Below, piece by piece: positions 44,338 to 52,726 of a DNA stretch of 64,000 bases (positions are counted from its first letter, which is position 1; the number at the start of each line of letters is the position of its first letter). The notes beneath the pieces were generated by a model, which worked only from the letters and a program-made list of their open reading frames with translations, was not told the DNA's origin and made no database searches. Origin of the DNA: CAWBCI01 sp963787195 (lineage in GTDB: Bacteria; Bacteroidota; Bacteroidia; Bacteroidales; JAGOPY01); contig CAWBCI010000055.1 in NCBI GenBank assembly GCA_963787195.1, positions 1-64,000 on the forward strand, given 5' to 3'. The translations under genes and the position numbers were made by a program.

Positions 44338-46425
44338 CTAAAAACGGATTTTCAGGCTTCCGAAGAATTCCCTTCCGGCGCCCGGCTGATAAGAGTTTCC
44401 ATCAGGGTCGGGTTCAGTGAATGCGATATATGCTTTATCAGTAAGATTTTTAGCATAGACTGCAATTTCAGCTTTGCTTTTGCCAAGATTGAAAGCATAG
44501 CTTATCCTGGCGTGGTATAGATTGAAGCCATCCTGATAGATATCTTTATGTTGCACATCGGTATAAATATACCACTTGCTTTGCAGTTCGGTGCTGAGCC
44601 CCACGCTAAAGTGCTCCAGGAACTTATAGGAGAGGTCGGCATAAAGCTGGTGCTGAGGTGAATTGGGCAGCCAGTTTCCGTCGATGCTGTCGGGTGAGGT
44701 ATAGGTAAAATGGGAATAGGTATAGGCAAGCTGCAATTCGAGGTTCTTAACCGGATCAGCTTTCAGGTAAGCTTCCAGGCCGTAGCGCCGGCTTGAGCCG
44801 GCGTTGCCGTAAAAAGTCTCAAGGGGACGATTGGTGATGCGGTACCTGTAGAAATCATTTTTGGTGTTTAGTAGGAAAGCGGTAAGATTCCCGTAAAGGT
44901 AGTTTCCCAGGTAAGCTCTCATGCCCAGTTCAGGGCCACTGGAAGTGGCCGGCACCAGATTAGAATTAAAACCTCCATAAGAATCAGGATTATTGTCCAG
45001 TTCTTCAGTTGCCGGAGGAAGAAATCCCTGCCCCCAGTTTGCAAAGAGAAATACGGATGGACTCAGGGTGTAAACCAGTCCGATCCGTGCGGTAGTCTGG
45101 TCAAAATCAGCTTTCCCTGAAAGATCAACGCTTTGACCGAGCATATCGTTCAGCTCATTGTGGATGTCATCATAACGTACATTGAGCATAGCGTTTAATT
45201 TAGGCCCCAACTCCAGGCGGTCGATCAGGAAAATACCAAAGGACCTTTGAAGTATGTTCTGGTTAGCCAGGAGTATATCTCCTTCAATTATTTTTTCACT
45301 CACATCACCGAAATCTTCTGTACGCGTGCTGTCTTTGATATTAGGAACTTTATGTTCATTGATGATCTGCCATTCCAGGTCGGTTCCCAGGCTCAGGTGA
45401 TTTTTGATTTTTTGTTTACCGAGATCCAGACTGTACATAAGCGATCCTCCCGTATTCCTGAGAGCCCTGTACTGGACGGCTGAAGATCCGGGCTCTTTAT
45501 AGTCGGTCAGACGAATATAGCCGCTGAAATGTATGCGCTGCTTCTCTGAAATTCCAATTTCACCGCTAATACCATTGGTTACCCGGCGGGTCTTTTGATA
45601 TTCATTCATTGGTATGGCATCCGGATTGGCCTGTCGTGGATCATTTAATTGCGAAAGATTTAATCCTTCAGCATTCTGATTGAAGTAATCTGTTACCAAA
45701 AGAGTCTGGGTGATCTTTACTCTTTTTGCCGGGGTCCAGTTAACTTTTTCGCTGAAATTGTTGGCCCAGAAGGCAGTGTGATGTCGATAGCCATTACCTC
45801 CCATACGGGAATAGGAAACTCTGTAGTTTAAGTTGTCCTTAGTGCCGTCAACCTGGCCTAAGATCTTGTAAAACCCATTGGAACCTGCACTCACGAAAGC
45901 AGTTCCGTTTACCGGTTTAGTTCCGCCATCCTGCGTGCTTATATTCAATACACCGGCATTGGATGAGCCTCCGTAAAGGGCTGCCGAAGGGCCTCTCAGT
46001 ACTTCTATATTATTAACCGTGGCCCAATCCACGTCATATAGGTCAGGAGCAAAGCCGGAAGGATCATTGACAGGGATGCCGTCGATGATCACCCTTATTC
46101 CCCTCAGACCTCTTTCAGATAAAATGCCCTGTCCCCTGATTGACATGTGGACACGTGAACCATTCGCCTGGTTATCAATACGGACACCCGGAACGAATCT
46201 CAGGGCTTCATCCACTGAAATGGTTCTGGGCATTGTTGAAAGTTCCTTTGGCGTCACCAGTGAAGTTGAACCCGGGTTAAGTTTCAGGGGGACCGAAACA
46301 CGGCTTGCAGTTATAACTACTTCCTCCAGGTTTTTATTAGTAAGAGTATCCTGCTTAACTTCCTGGGAGATGGCAAAAACTGAAATCAAAAAAAGTATGG
46401 ATGTTAGATATAATCTGATTTTCAT
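44338..46425 (-). CDS. TonB-dependent outer-membrane receptor
   Basis: The preferred start is the ATG at 46425, which begins a signal peptide (Y-L-T-S-I-L-F-L-I-S-V-F-A-I-S-Q); a start six codons earlier is possible. The mature protein of about 675 residues has a plug domain (L-E-E-V-V-I-T-A-S-R about 40; I-S-V-D-E-A-L-R-F-V-P-G-V; G-I-P-V-N-D-P-S-G; L-R-G-P-S-A-A-L-Y-G) and a 22-strand barrel ending in G-S-L-K-I-R-F. The segment F-T-E-P-D-P-D-G-N-S-Y-Q-P-G-A-G-R-E-F-F is common in metal-chelate receptors. No carboxypeptidase-like extension or SusD partner is present. The upstream gene on the same strand encodes a small anchored protein. Substrate unknown; iron or another metal complex is likely. 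Confidence 0.9.
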   Translation of the reverse strand: MKIRLYLTSILFLISVFAISQEVKQDTLTNKNLEEVVITASRVSVPLKLNPGSTSLVTPKELSTMPRTISVDEALRFVPGVRIDNQANGSRVHMSIRGQGILSERGLRGIRVIIDGIPVNDPSGFAPDLYDVDWATVNNIEVLRGPSAALYGGSSNAGVLNISTQDGGTKPVNGTAFVSAGSNGFYKILGQVDGTKDNLNYRVSYSRMGGNGYRHHTAFWANNFSEKVNWTPAKRVKITQTLLVTDYFNQNAEGLNLSQLNDPRQANPDAIPMNEYQKTRRVTNGISGEIGISEKQRIHFSGYIRLTDYKEPGSSAVQYRALRNTGGSLMYSLDLGKQKIKNHLSLGTDLEWQIINEHKVPNIKDSTRTEDFGDVSEKIIEGDILLANQNILQRSFGIFLIDRLELGPKLNAMLNVRYDDIHNELNDMLGQSVDLSGKADFDQTTARIGLVYTLSPSVFLFANWGQGFLPPATEELDNNPDSYGGFNSNLVPATSSGPELGMRAYLGNYLYGNLTAFLLNTKNDFYRYRITNRPLETFYGNAGSSRRYGLEAYLKADPVKNLELQLAYTYSHFTYTSPDSIDGNWLPNSPQHQLYADLSYKFLEHFSVGLSTELQSKWYIYTDVQHKDIYQDGFNLYHARISYAFNLGKSKAEIAVYAKNLTDKAYIAFTEPDPDGNSYQPGAGREFFGSLKIRF

Positions 46426-46526
46426 AATTATACTTTTAAACATTTATATAAATAATTAATAATGCAATGCTCTGAATTAAGACAGGCATTGAACTGTTAA
46501 TGAGTAAATTTTAAAGGAAAATAGTT

Positions 46527-47039
46527 TTAGCTTAGGGCTGAATATTTGGGAGGAGGATTATTGAGGTCCTTTTTATATAGAGTATAATCCTGATTGATGA
46601 AATGGAATAAATAAACAATGTCCCTTTGAAACAGGGGCATATCTAAAACCTGGGGGAGGTAATTGTTCTGGATCAAACGATTTAGTAAGAGAAGGGTTTT
46701 TTGCCTGCCGGAAAAGCGTTTATACCCTGCAATGAGGCTTTCTTCCTTCTTATCATTAATACAATAATAAGTAATGAATTTTTCATTTACTTCTGTTCTG
46801 ACTACATCATATAATTCGCCTTCTTTTCTGAATTCTTTGTTCTCTTTTACCCAATGAAGGGAACTAAGGTCTGAAAGCGGAACTCTTATAAGCGTTAATT
46901 CAGAAGTTTTAATATTATTTCGAATCTGTTGCTTAATTTCTGACCTGGTTCTCTGTTGTAAAATCTTAAATACCAGGTAAGGTCCTTCAGTGCTTAGGAA
47001 TAAGACAAGTAATAAAGCCGCCGGAATGAGCCTTTTCAT
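46527..47039 (-). CDS. small signal-anchored protein of unknown function next to TonB receptor
   Basis: A 170-residue protein. An N-terminal hydrophobic segment (I-P-A-A-L-L-L-V-L-F-L) gives export or membrane anchoring. The centre has V-P-L-S-D-L-S-S-L-H-W-V-K-E-N-K-E-F and E-G-E-L-Y-D-V-V-R-T-E-V, then I-T-Y-Y-C-I-N-D-K-K-E-E; the end is N-P-P-P-K-Y. Similar short proteins lie near TonB receptors and metal genes in other Bacteroidota as far as I recall, but I cannot name a characterised family. It is 101 bp upstream of the receptor start used here and probably cotranscribed with it. Confidence 0.65.
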   Translation of the reverse strand: MKRLIPAALLLVLFLSTEGPYLVFKILQQRTRSEIKQQIRNNIKTSELTLIRVPLSDLSSLHWVKENKEFRKEGELYDVVRTEVNEKFITYYCINDKKEESLIAGYKRFSGRQKTLLLLNRLIQNNYLPQVLDMPLFQRDIVYLFHFINQDYTLYKKDLNNPPPKYSALS

Positions 47040-47096
47040 ATAGAAGAATAATCACCCCAAAGATATTGATTCAATTCAGATATTTCACGCAAACAT

Positions 47097-47139
47097 AAAA
47101 AAAACCATGGGATTGGTTTTAAAAGACCAGGTCCCATGG
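47097..47139 (-). terminator. intrinsic terminator of fusA
   Basis: CCATGGGATTGG (47105-47116) with CCAGGTCCCATGG (47127-47139), one bulge, and a T-run of eight on the minus strand (47097-47104). Confidence 0.8.
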
Positions 47140-47167
47140 ATAAATTCTTTTGGAAACATTATCAGGC

Positions 47168-49243
47168 TCAGGCTTCAGCCTTTTTCTTCTCCTGTATTTT
47201 CTTTAAAACATCTTCCTGAACAGATAAAGGCAATGGCAAGTACTTGTAAAATTCCATTGAATAATTGGCACGACCGCTGGATAAATTCCTCAGGGCGGTT
47301 GCATAGCCGAACATCTCCATCAATGGTACTAAACCTACAAGTTGCTGGGCACCCTTACGATGCCTTCTCATCGATTCGATTTTTCCTCTGCGGCGGTTAA
47401 GATTCCCAACGATTTCCCCAATGGATTCATCCGGGGTGTTGATCTCGATTTTCATCACCGGTTCAAGAAGGATGGGATTGGCTTTCATGAAACCTTTCTT
47501 AAAGCATATGGAACCACAGGTCTGGAAAGCAAAATCTGATGAGTCAACCGGATGGAACTTCCCGTCGAGGAGCACTACTTTCACATCCACCACAGGGAAT
47601 CCGGCTAATACGCCATCTTCAAGTGTTTTCCGGATACCTTTGTCAACCGAAGGAATATATTCAAGTGGAATTGCACCTCCTTTAATTTTGTCGATAAATT
47701 CATATCCTTTTCCTTCATTGGGCTCAATTCGGATGACAGTATGAGCAAACTGGCCCTTTCCACCTGACTGTTTTGCATATTTGAAATCGCTTTCCACTTC
47801 AAGTGTAATAGTTTCCCTCAGGGCTACAGCCGGCTCTCCAACTTCCACCTCTACGCCGAATTCATGTTTCAGCCGGTCGATAATTATTTCCAGGTGAAGT
47901 TCTCCCATTCCGCTGATAATAGTTTCATTGGTTTCTTCATCAAAACGGACATTGAAGGAAGGATCTTCATTCGACAATTTATTTAGGGCTTCTCCGAGTT
48001 TATTGGAATCTTTCCTGTTAGGAGGAACTATCTTCATTTCAATAACCGTCGGCGGTATTTGTATATTTTCCAGGTATAAAGGATGGGCGGGATCACAGAG
48101 GGTGTCGCCTGTTTTAGTAAGTTTCATACCAACCAGTGCAATAATATCCCCTGGACCGGCTTCACTTAGTTCTTCCCTGTCTTTGGCATGGATTCTCAAC
48201 AAACGACCTATCCTCTCATATTTATTTTTTGTGGAATTCAGGATTTGCATGCCGCTTTTAAGTGTTCCGGAATATATCCGGATAAAAGTCTGCTGTCCCA
48301 CGTAAGGGTCATTTATAAGCTTGAAAGCCAGGGCAGCAAAAGGTTCCTTAGAACTAGGATTCCGGGTATGCGATTTCTCCGGATCATCCACGTCCAGACC
48401 TACTATAGCTCCGATGTCAAGCGGAGAAGGAAGGTAATCGATCACAGCATCAAGCAATAACTGCACACCTTTGTTTTTATATGCTGCACCACAGAAAACC
48501 GGGGTAATCATAAGTTTCAGGGTAGCATCGCGGGCAACTTCCTTCAGCCTTGCATCTGAAACCTCTTTGTCTTCCAGGAAACAATCCATGATCTCATCAT
48601 CAAAATCAGCCAGTTTTTCAATTATGTAAGAACGGGCTTTTTCATATGCAGGCATGTATTCTTCCGGGATCTTTTTATCTATTCTTTCATAATCCTGAAA
48701 GATATAAGCCTTTTTAGCCAGGACATCAACTATACCAATAAAATCTTCTTCTGAACCCATGGGGATCTGGAAGGGAACGGCATTGGCATCAAGATATTGG
48801 TCCATCATTCCGACCGCATCTTCGAAATCAGCTCCGGTCCGGTCCATCTTATTAATGAAAGCGATGCGGGGTACCCTGTAACGATCGGCCTGATTCCATA
48901 CGGTCTCACTTTGAGGCTCTACACCACTGACAGCACAAAACACCGCTATCATTCCGTCGATCACCCGGAGTGAACGCTCCACTTCTACAGTGAAATCGAC
49001 ATGTCCCGGAGTATCTATAATATTTATCTGGTGATCTTTCCAATAAGTTGAAATGGCTGCTGAGGCTATGGTAATGCCTCTTTCCTGTTCCTGTTTCATG
49101 AAGTCCATGGTAGCTTTTCCATCATGAACTTCTCCCATTTTCCTGTTAATACCCGTATAAAAGAGAATACGCTCTGTTACAGTCGTTTTGCCTGCATCTA
49201 TATGTGCAGCAATCCCTATATTTCTGAATCTGCTTAAGGTCAT
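47168..49243 (-). CDS. fusA: elongation factor G (standalone copy)
   Basis: The start chosen is the ATG at 49243, giving M-T-L-S-R-F-R-N-I-G-I-A-A-H-I-D-A-G-K-T-T, the standard EF-G beginning; 11 extra upstream codons are unlikely to be translated because they overlap the -7 element region. The 691 residues contain G1 (A-H-I-D-A-G-K-T-T), switch I R-G-I-T, G3 D-T-P-G-H-V-D, G4 N-K-M-D-R and domain IV/V segments H-A-K/Y-A-K-Q-S-G-G-K-G-Q and M-F-G-Y-A-T-A-L-R. It drives ribosomal translocation. It is not in the str operon with rpsL-rpsG-tuf, so it may be a second EF-G paralogue. Confidence 0.92.
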   Translation of the reverse strand: MTLSRFRNIGIAAHIDAGKTTVTERILFYTGINRKMGEVHDGKATMDFMKQEQERGITIASAAISTYWKDHQINIIDTPGHVDFTVEVERSLRVIDGMIAVFCAVSGVEPQSETVWNQADRYRVPRIAFINKMDRTGADFEDAVGMMDQYLDANAVPFQIPMGSEEDFIGIVDVLAKKAYIFQDYERIDKKIPEEYMPAYEKARSYIIEKLADFDDEIMDCFLEDKEVSDARLKEVARDATLKLMITPVFCGAAYKNKGVQLLLDAVIDYLPSPLDIGAIVGLDVDDPEKSHTRNPSSKEPFAALAFKLINDPYVGQQTFIRIYSGTLKSGMQILNSTKNKYERIGRLLRIHAKDREELSEAGPGDIIALVGMKLTKTGDTLCDPAHPLYLENIQIPPTVIEMKIVPPNRKDSNKLGEALNKLSNEDPSFNVRFDEETNETIISGMGELHLEIIIDRLKHEFGVEVEVGEPAVALRETITLEVESDFKYAKQSGGKGQFAHTVIRIEPNEGKGYEFIDKIKGGAIPLEYIPSVDKGIRKTLEDGVLAGFPVVDVKVVLLDGKFHPVDSSDFAFQTCGSICFKKGFMKANPILLEPVMKIEINTPDESIGEIVGNLNRRRGKIESMRRHRKGAQQLVGLVPLMEMFGYATALRNLSSGRANYSMEFYKYLPLPLSVQEDVLKKIQEKKKAEA

Positions 49244-49265
49244 TTTAATGTTTTGAAATTTTTTG

Positions 49266-49273
49266 CAAAGGTA
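49266..49273 (-). promoter_or_regulatory. candidate -7 promoter element of fusA
   Basis: Minus strand TACCTTTG, a perfect TAnnTTTG, 23 bp before the start chosen for fusA. No good -33 motif is seen. Confidence 0.5.
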
Positions 49274-49493
49274 CAAGTAATAATGACTCTTGCGGCCTTT
49301 AATATTAAAACATAATGATTTGTTGATCTGTATATGAAGTGATAGATTATTAAGTACTTAGCTCAGTGTTGAAGGGGCTGAAAAATTTAAAGTTGCTTAT
49401 ATTTCAATTTCGTTAATACTTTGTCAGGATGAATGAGGAAATTTATTAAGCTTGTAAAAGAATAATTCAGGATATTTTTTAATTTTAAATAGA

Positions 49494-50102
49494 ATGAAAG
49501 ATATAAAGCGGCTTGATCGTACATTTTACCTGAGAGACGATGTAGTTGAAATTGCCAGGGAGCTTTTGGGAAAGTATCTTTTTACAAATATTGATGGAAA
49601 ATTAAGGGGAGGGATTATCACTGAGACAGAAGCATACAAAGGGACGACTGACCGTGCTTCGCATGCCTATAACGGACTCCGGACTAAGCGGACTGAAATA
49701 ATGTATGCCAGGGGAGGTGTAGCTTATATTTATCTCTGTTACGGAATACATTCCCTTTTTAATATTGTAACAAACGAAAAAGATATCCCCCATGCCATAC
49801 TGATCCGTGGAATTTATCCGGTGACAGGAATTGATATTATGCTCGAAAGGAACGCTCATAAGAGGAAATTGATTGAAATAGGAAAGGGCCCGGGAAAAGT
49901 CTCGAAATTATTGGGCATCCATTATTCCCAAAGCGGGGAGGACCTGCTTGGCCAGATGATTTGGCTGGAGGACAGGCAGCTTAAAGTTAAAAGCCAGGAT
50001 ATCATTATAGGGCCGCGTGTTGGAGTGGCCTATGCAAAAGAAGATGCAAAATTGCCCTATCGTTTTATACTGCCTATGGATAGCTTGACAGTATACATAT
50101 AA
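49494..50102 (+). CDS. 3-methyladenine DNA glycosylase (AAG/MPG family)
   Basis: A 202-residue base-excision repair enzyme of normal length that removes alkylated purines. It has L-A-R/A-R-E-L-L-G-K-Y-L, the catalytic region G-I-I-T-E-T-E-A-Y (Glu about residue 43), A-S-H-A-Y-N-G-L-R-T-K-R-T, the substrate-pocket segment Y-I-Y-L-C-Y-G-I-H and G-P-G-K-V-S-K-L-L-G-I. Single gene, converging on HU; the hairpin just past its stop serves both. Confidence 0.93.
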   Translation: MKDIKRLDRTFYLRDDVVEIARELLGKYLFTNIDGKLRGGIITETEAYKGTTDRASHAYNGLRTKRTEIMYARGGVAYIYLCYGIHSLFNIVTNEKDIPHAILIRGIYPVTGIDIMLERNAHKRKLIEIGKGPGKVSKLLGIHYSQSGEDLLGQMIWLEDRQLKVKSQDIIIGPRVGVAYAKEDAKLPYRFILPMDSLTVYI

Positions 50103-50135
50103 AAAAACCGGCCTGGATTTCTCCGGCCGGTTCCA
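50101..50135. terminator. bidirectional terminator between the glycosylase and HU genes
   Basis: AACCGGCC (50105-50112) with GGCCGGTT (50124-50131). On the minus strand it is followed by seven T's, a strong end for the HU gene; on the plus strand an AT-rich tail follows. Confidence 0.8.
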
Positions 50136-50156
50136 ATTTTTATTTGTAATGCAGTC

Positions 50157-50429
50157 TTACTTAACAGTGTTAGATAAATCTGCTCCCGGTTTGAATTTCA
50201 CAACCTTTTTAGCTGCGATTTTTATTTCTTTACCGGTTTGAGGGTTTCTGCCTTTACGGGCAGCTCTCTTGGCAACTGCAAATGAGCCAAATCCAACCAA
50301 CGCGACCCTGTCATTCTTTTTCAAGGCTTTCATGGTAGTGGTTACAAATGATTCAAGTGCTTTTTTGGCATCAGCTTTCGTTAAGCCGGTTTCTTTTGCC
50401 ATTGCATCAATTAATTCTGCTTTGTTCAT
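50157..50429 (-). CDS. HU-family DNA-binding protein
   Basis: A 90-residue nucleoid protein. It starts M-N-K-A-E-L-I-D-A-M-A, continues with helix pairs, and has the DNA-binding arm V-G-F-G-S-F-A-V-A-K-R-A-A-R-K-G-R-N-P-Q-T-G (about residues 45-66). Length and sequence are textbook HU. Dimers bend and compact DNA. Transcribed alone from a near-ideal promoter. Confidence 0.96.
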   Translation of the reverse strand: MNKAELIDAMAKETGLTKADAKKALESFVTTTMKALKKNDRVALVGFGSFAVAKRAARKGRNPQTGKEIKIAAKKVVKFKPGADLSNTVK

Positions 50430-50464
50430 AATTATAAGTTTTTATTAAACAAATGAAATCTCTG

Positions 50465-50494
50465 CAAAGGTACGCTATTCGCGGCAAATGTCAA
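50465..50494 (-). promoter_or_regulatory. promoter of the HU gene
   Basis: Minus strand TTG (50492-50494), 19 nt, TACCTTTG (50465-50472), a near-perfect Bacteroidota promoter 35 bp before the HU start. Confidence 0.75.
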
Positions 50495-50601
50495 GTCCAA
50501 AGCTCGGAAACCCTTGAAAATGTTAATAAAACAGGATTTTTGTTGATAACTTGGCTCCGGAAAGCCTTATGGGAGTAGAGTTTTAGGTATTTTTTTATTT
50601 T

Positions 50602-51570
50602 TCAGGAGACCTTCCAGGCTTCATTTATCCTGAATCCTTTCAGAAAATCAGTCGAATTCATCCTTTTTTTTCCAGCTTGCTGAATATCAATAAGCTCTAA
50701 AATGCCATCGCTTGTGGCAATTTCAAGATAGCTTTTTCCATCAGTTCGGATGCTGCCTGGAATACTTTTTATCCCAGATTCTTTTATTACTGTACGATAT
50801 ATTTTGATATAGTACTCTTCTCCAGCAGGGGATTGAAGGTAGGTGAAAGCTCCCGGAAAAGGACTCAATCCGCGGATTTTGTTATGCACTTCCTCAACCT
50901 GTTTATCCCATTCTATCCTGCAATCTTCTTTAAATATCTTAGGTGCGGGCTTCAAAGGACCTGCTTCTTTAATGAATATTCCCTGATCAACCGGTTCGAT
51001 TTGGTCCGTCTCAATAGCCCTGACAGTTTTTAATACCAAGGCGGCTCCTGCAATCTTCATCCGGTCGTGCAGTTCACCCAGGGTCTCCTCAGGCCCTATA
51101 TTTACTTTTTCCTGGAAGAGTATCTGACCGGTATCTATTTCTTGTTTCAGGAAAAAAGTAGTTAAGCCGGTTTCTTTTTCACCGTTCATAATAGCATGGT
51201 TCATGGGCGCTGCCCCACGGTATTGGGGCAAAAGGGATGCATGCAGGTTGAAGGTCCCGTACTCGGGCATTTTCCAAACCTGCTCGGGAAGCATACGGAA
51301 AGCAACTACTATCTGCAGGTTTGCATTCAGGGAATGGAGTTCTTCGAGGAATAGCGGATCTTTCAAACGAAGTGGCTGCAATACTTTCAAGCCATGTTCC
51401 TTCGCATACAGGCAAACAGCGGAGGGCTGAGGCTTCCTACCCCTTCCTGCCGGATTGTCAGGGGCTGTCACAACCCCTGCAACATCGTAGCCGTTTTGCA
51501 CCAGGATATCAAGCGAATCCCTTGCAAATTCAGGTGTACCCATGAATACTATGCGGAGTTTCCGGTTCAT
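50602..51570 (-). CDS. fmt: methionyl-tRNA formyltransferase
   Basis: The start chosen is the ATG at 51570, giving M-N-R-K-L-R-I-V-F-M-G-T-P-E-F-A; a longer frame would run through the upstream gene's terminator. The 322-residue protein, close to the usual 310-320, transfers formyl from 10-formyl-THF to Met-tRNA(fMet). Catalytic residues are visible in N-L-H-A-S-L-L-P-Q-Y-R-G-A-A-P (Asn and His) and E-I-D-T-G-Q-I-L (Asp). It is not beside def. The upstream TPR gene on the same strand ends with its own terminator, so fmt may be transcribed separately. Confidence 0.95.
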   Translation of the reverse strand: MNRKLRIVFMGTPEFARDSLDILVQNGYDVAGVVTAPDNPAGRGRKPQPSAVCLYAKEHGLKVLQPLRLKDPLFLEELHSLNANLQIVVAFRMLPEQVWKMPEYGTFNLHASLLPQYRGAAPMNHAIMNGEKETGLTTFFLKQEIDTGQILFQEKVNIGPEETLGELHDRMKIAGAALVLKTVRAIETDQIEPVDQGIFIKEAGPLKPAPKIFKEDCRIEWDKQVEEVHNKIRGLSPFPGAFTYLQSPAGEEYYIKIYRTVIKESGIKSIPGSIRTDGKSYLEIATSDGILELIDIQQAGKKRMNSTDFLKGFRINEAWKVS

Positions 51571-51589
51571 ATTTTTTTCTGAAAGGTAT

Positions 51590-51618
51590 AAAAAAAACCC
51601 GGCCAAATTTGGCCGGGT
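51590..51618 (-). terminator. intrinsic terminator of the TPR membrane protein gene
   Basis: CCCGGCCAAATTTGGCCGGG palindrome (51598-51617) followed on the minus strand by seven T's. Confidence 0.85.
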
Positions 51619-51641
51619 GATCATATTGTCGTGATTTTGGG

Positions 51642-52331
51642 TTACTTTCCCATTAATCCCTTGGCCCTGGAAATATACTTGTCAATTTCACGGGCTTCAT
51701 TACTTTTAGGATAATCTTTTTTAATTTTCTGGTAAACATTCAGGGCATCACTGTATTTACCCAACTGTTCATAAGTCCATCCGGCCTTTTCATAAAATAA
51801 AGGTGCTGTGAATTCATTATCATTCAAATCAGCAGCTTTCAGGTAATATTCAACCGCTGAAGAGGGGTCGTTCAGTTCCAAATATGCATCTCCGATAGCG
51901 CCTCTTGACATAGGCCCGATTATCTGGTCATGTACTTTATAACTCTTGAGGTATTTTATGGAATTATTGTAATCTCCTTTATGCAAATAAATAATGCCTG
52001 TGTAATATTTTGCAAGGTTGGCTGCACTGGTGATACCGTAGTCATCAATGATCTTGAGAAAACCGGGATACATTCCATCGCCATTCAACGCAAGATCCAG
52101 TGAATCCAGATCGAAATACTGCTCTGCAGTAAACATCTGTGATTTTGCCTCGGCTTCCCGCGGGGCAATGTAGAATTTCTTGAAACTGAAAAATCCAAGC
52201 ACCAGTACCACAATCACTGCAACAATGATAGTCAGCATACGCTGATTGTTTTCAATGAATTGTTCTGTCCTGCCTAATGCCTCCTCAACTCTTACAATCC
52301 CGTCTTCGGTTTTATCCTGTTTTTTAGCCAT
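51642..52331 (-). CDS. membrane-anchored TPR protein (YfgM-like)
   Basis: A 229-residue protein with a cytosolic N-terminus, one transmembrane helix (about residues 33-52, T-I-I-V-A-V-I-V-V-L-V-L-G-F-F-S) and TPR repeats in the periplasm (A-K-Y-Y-T-G-I-I-Y-L-H-K-G-D-Y, A-I-G-D-A-Y-L-E-L-N-D, G-W-T-Y-E-Q-L-G-K-Y-S-D-A-L). This matches the YfgM/ancillary SecYEG subunit architecture, but sequence similarity outside the TPR is weak, so the role is inference. The upstream 395-bp gap contains no other gene. Confidence 0.75.
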   Translation of the reverse strand: MAKKQDKTEDGIVRVEEALGRTEQFIENNQRMLTIIVAVIVVLVLGFFSFKKFYIAPREAEAKSQMFTAEQYFDLDSLDLALNGDGMYPGFLKIIDDYGITSAANLAKYYTGIIYLHKGDYNNSIKYLKSYKVHDQIIGPMSRGAIGDAYLELNDPSSAVEYYLKAADLNDNEFTAPLFYEKAGWTYEQLGKYSDALNVYQKIKKDYPKSNEAREIDKYISRAKGLMGK

Positions 52332-52726
52332 ATAATATTACTCTTAAAATTCAGGCTGCAAAAGTAATTTTTTTTATTGATTTGTCCAACCTACATCCAA
52401 ATTTTTAACTTTCTGAGATTTATATATAAGGCAAAGTATTTAATTTAACCACACATTTTACGAATTCAAACATCGTATTTATGCTTATAGCTTGTTAATG
52501 AGGCCATTTGACTATAGCTTTAATATTATCATAAAGCCATGAAAGAAACTAATTTATTTACGCTTTGGATAAGGTCAGCACATTAAAGTAAATATTTTAT
52601 TAATCCTCTAATGGTCAGCGGATCAAGGCAGGCTTATTATTCCCATTCTGAATTGAACTTTGATTCCGTATAAAGATTTATTAAATTTGTGTGCTTTCAT
52701 CTGATTAATAATTAATAAATTATATT
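52332..52726. other. intergenic region between TPR gene and bTHX
   Basis: AT-rich, 395 bp, between divergent genes. It holds the bTHX promoter (52659-52689) and, at its left end, CAAAAGTAA (about 52359-52367), one base off a minus-strand -7 element for the TPR gene. I see nothing else in it. Confidence 0.45.
52659..52689 (+). promoter_or_regulatory. promoter of the bTHX gene
   Basis: TTTG (52659-52662), 19 nt, TAAATTTG (52682-52689), an exact match to the Bacteroidota consensus, 37 bp before the start codon. Confidence 0.75.

Noticed and set aside
44205..44420. A 71-codon plus-strand frame after the Smr gene
   Set aside because: It crosses the TonB-receptor terminator hairpin and the receptor's 3' end; no start signals or conserved features.
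50602..51624. The longer start for fmt (51624)
   Set aside because: It would be translated from within the terminator hairpin of the upstream gene; the ATG at 51570 gives the standard Fmt N-terminus.
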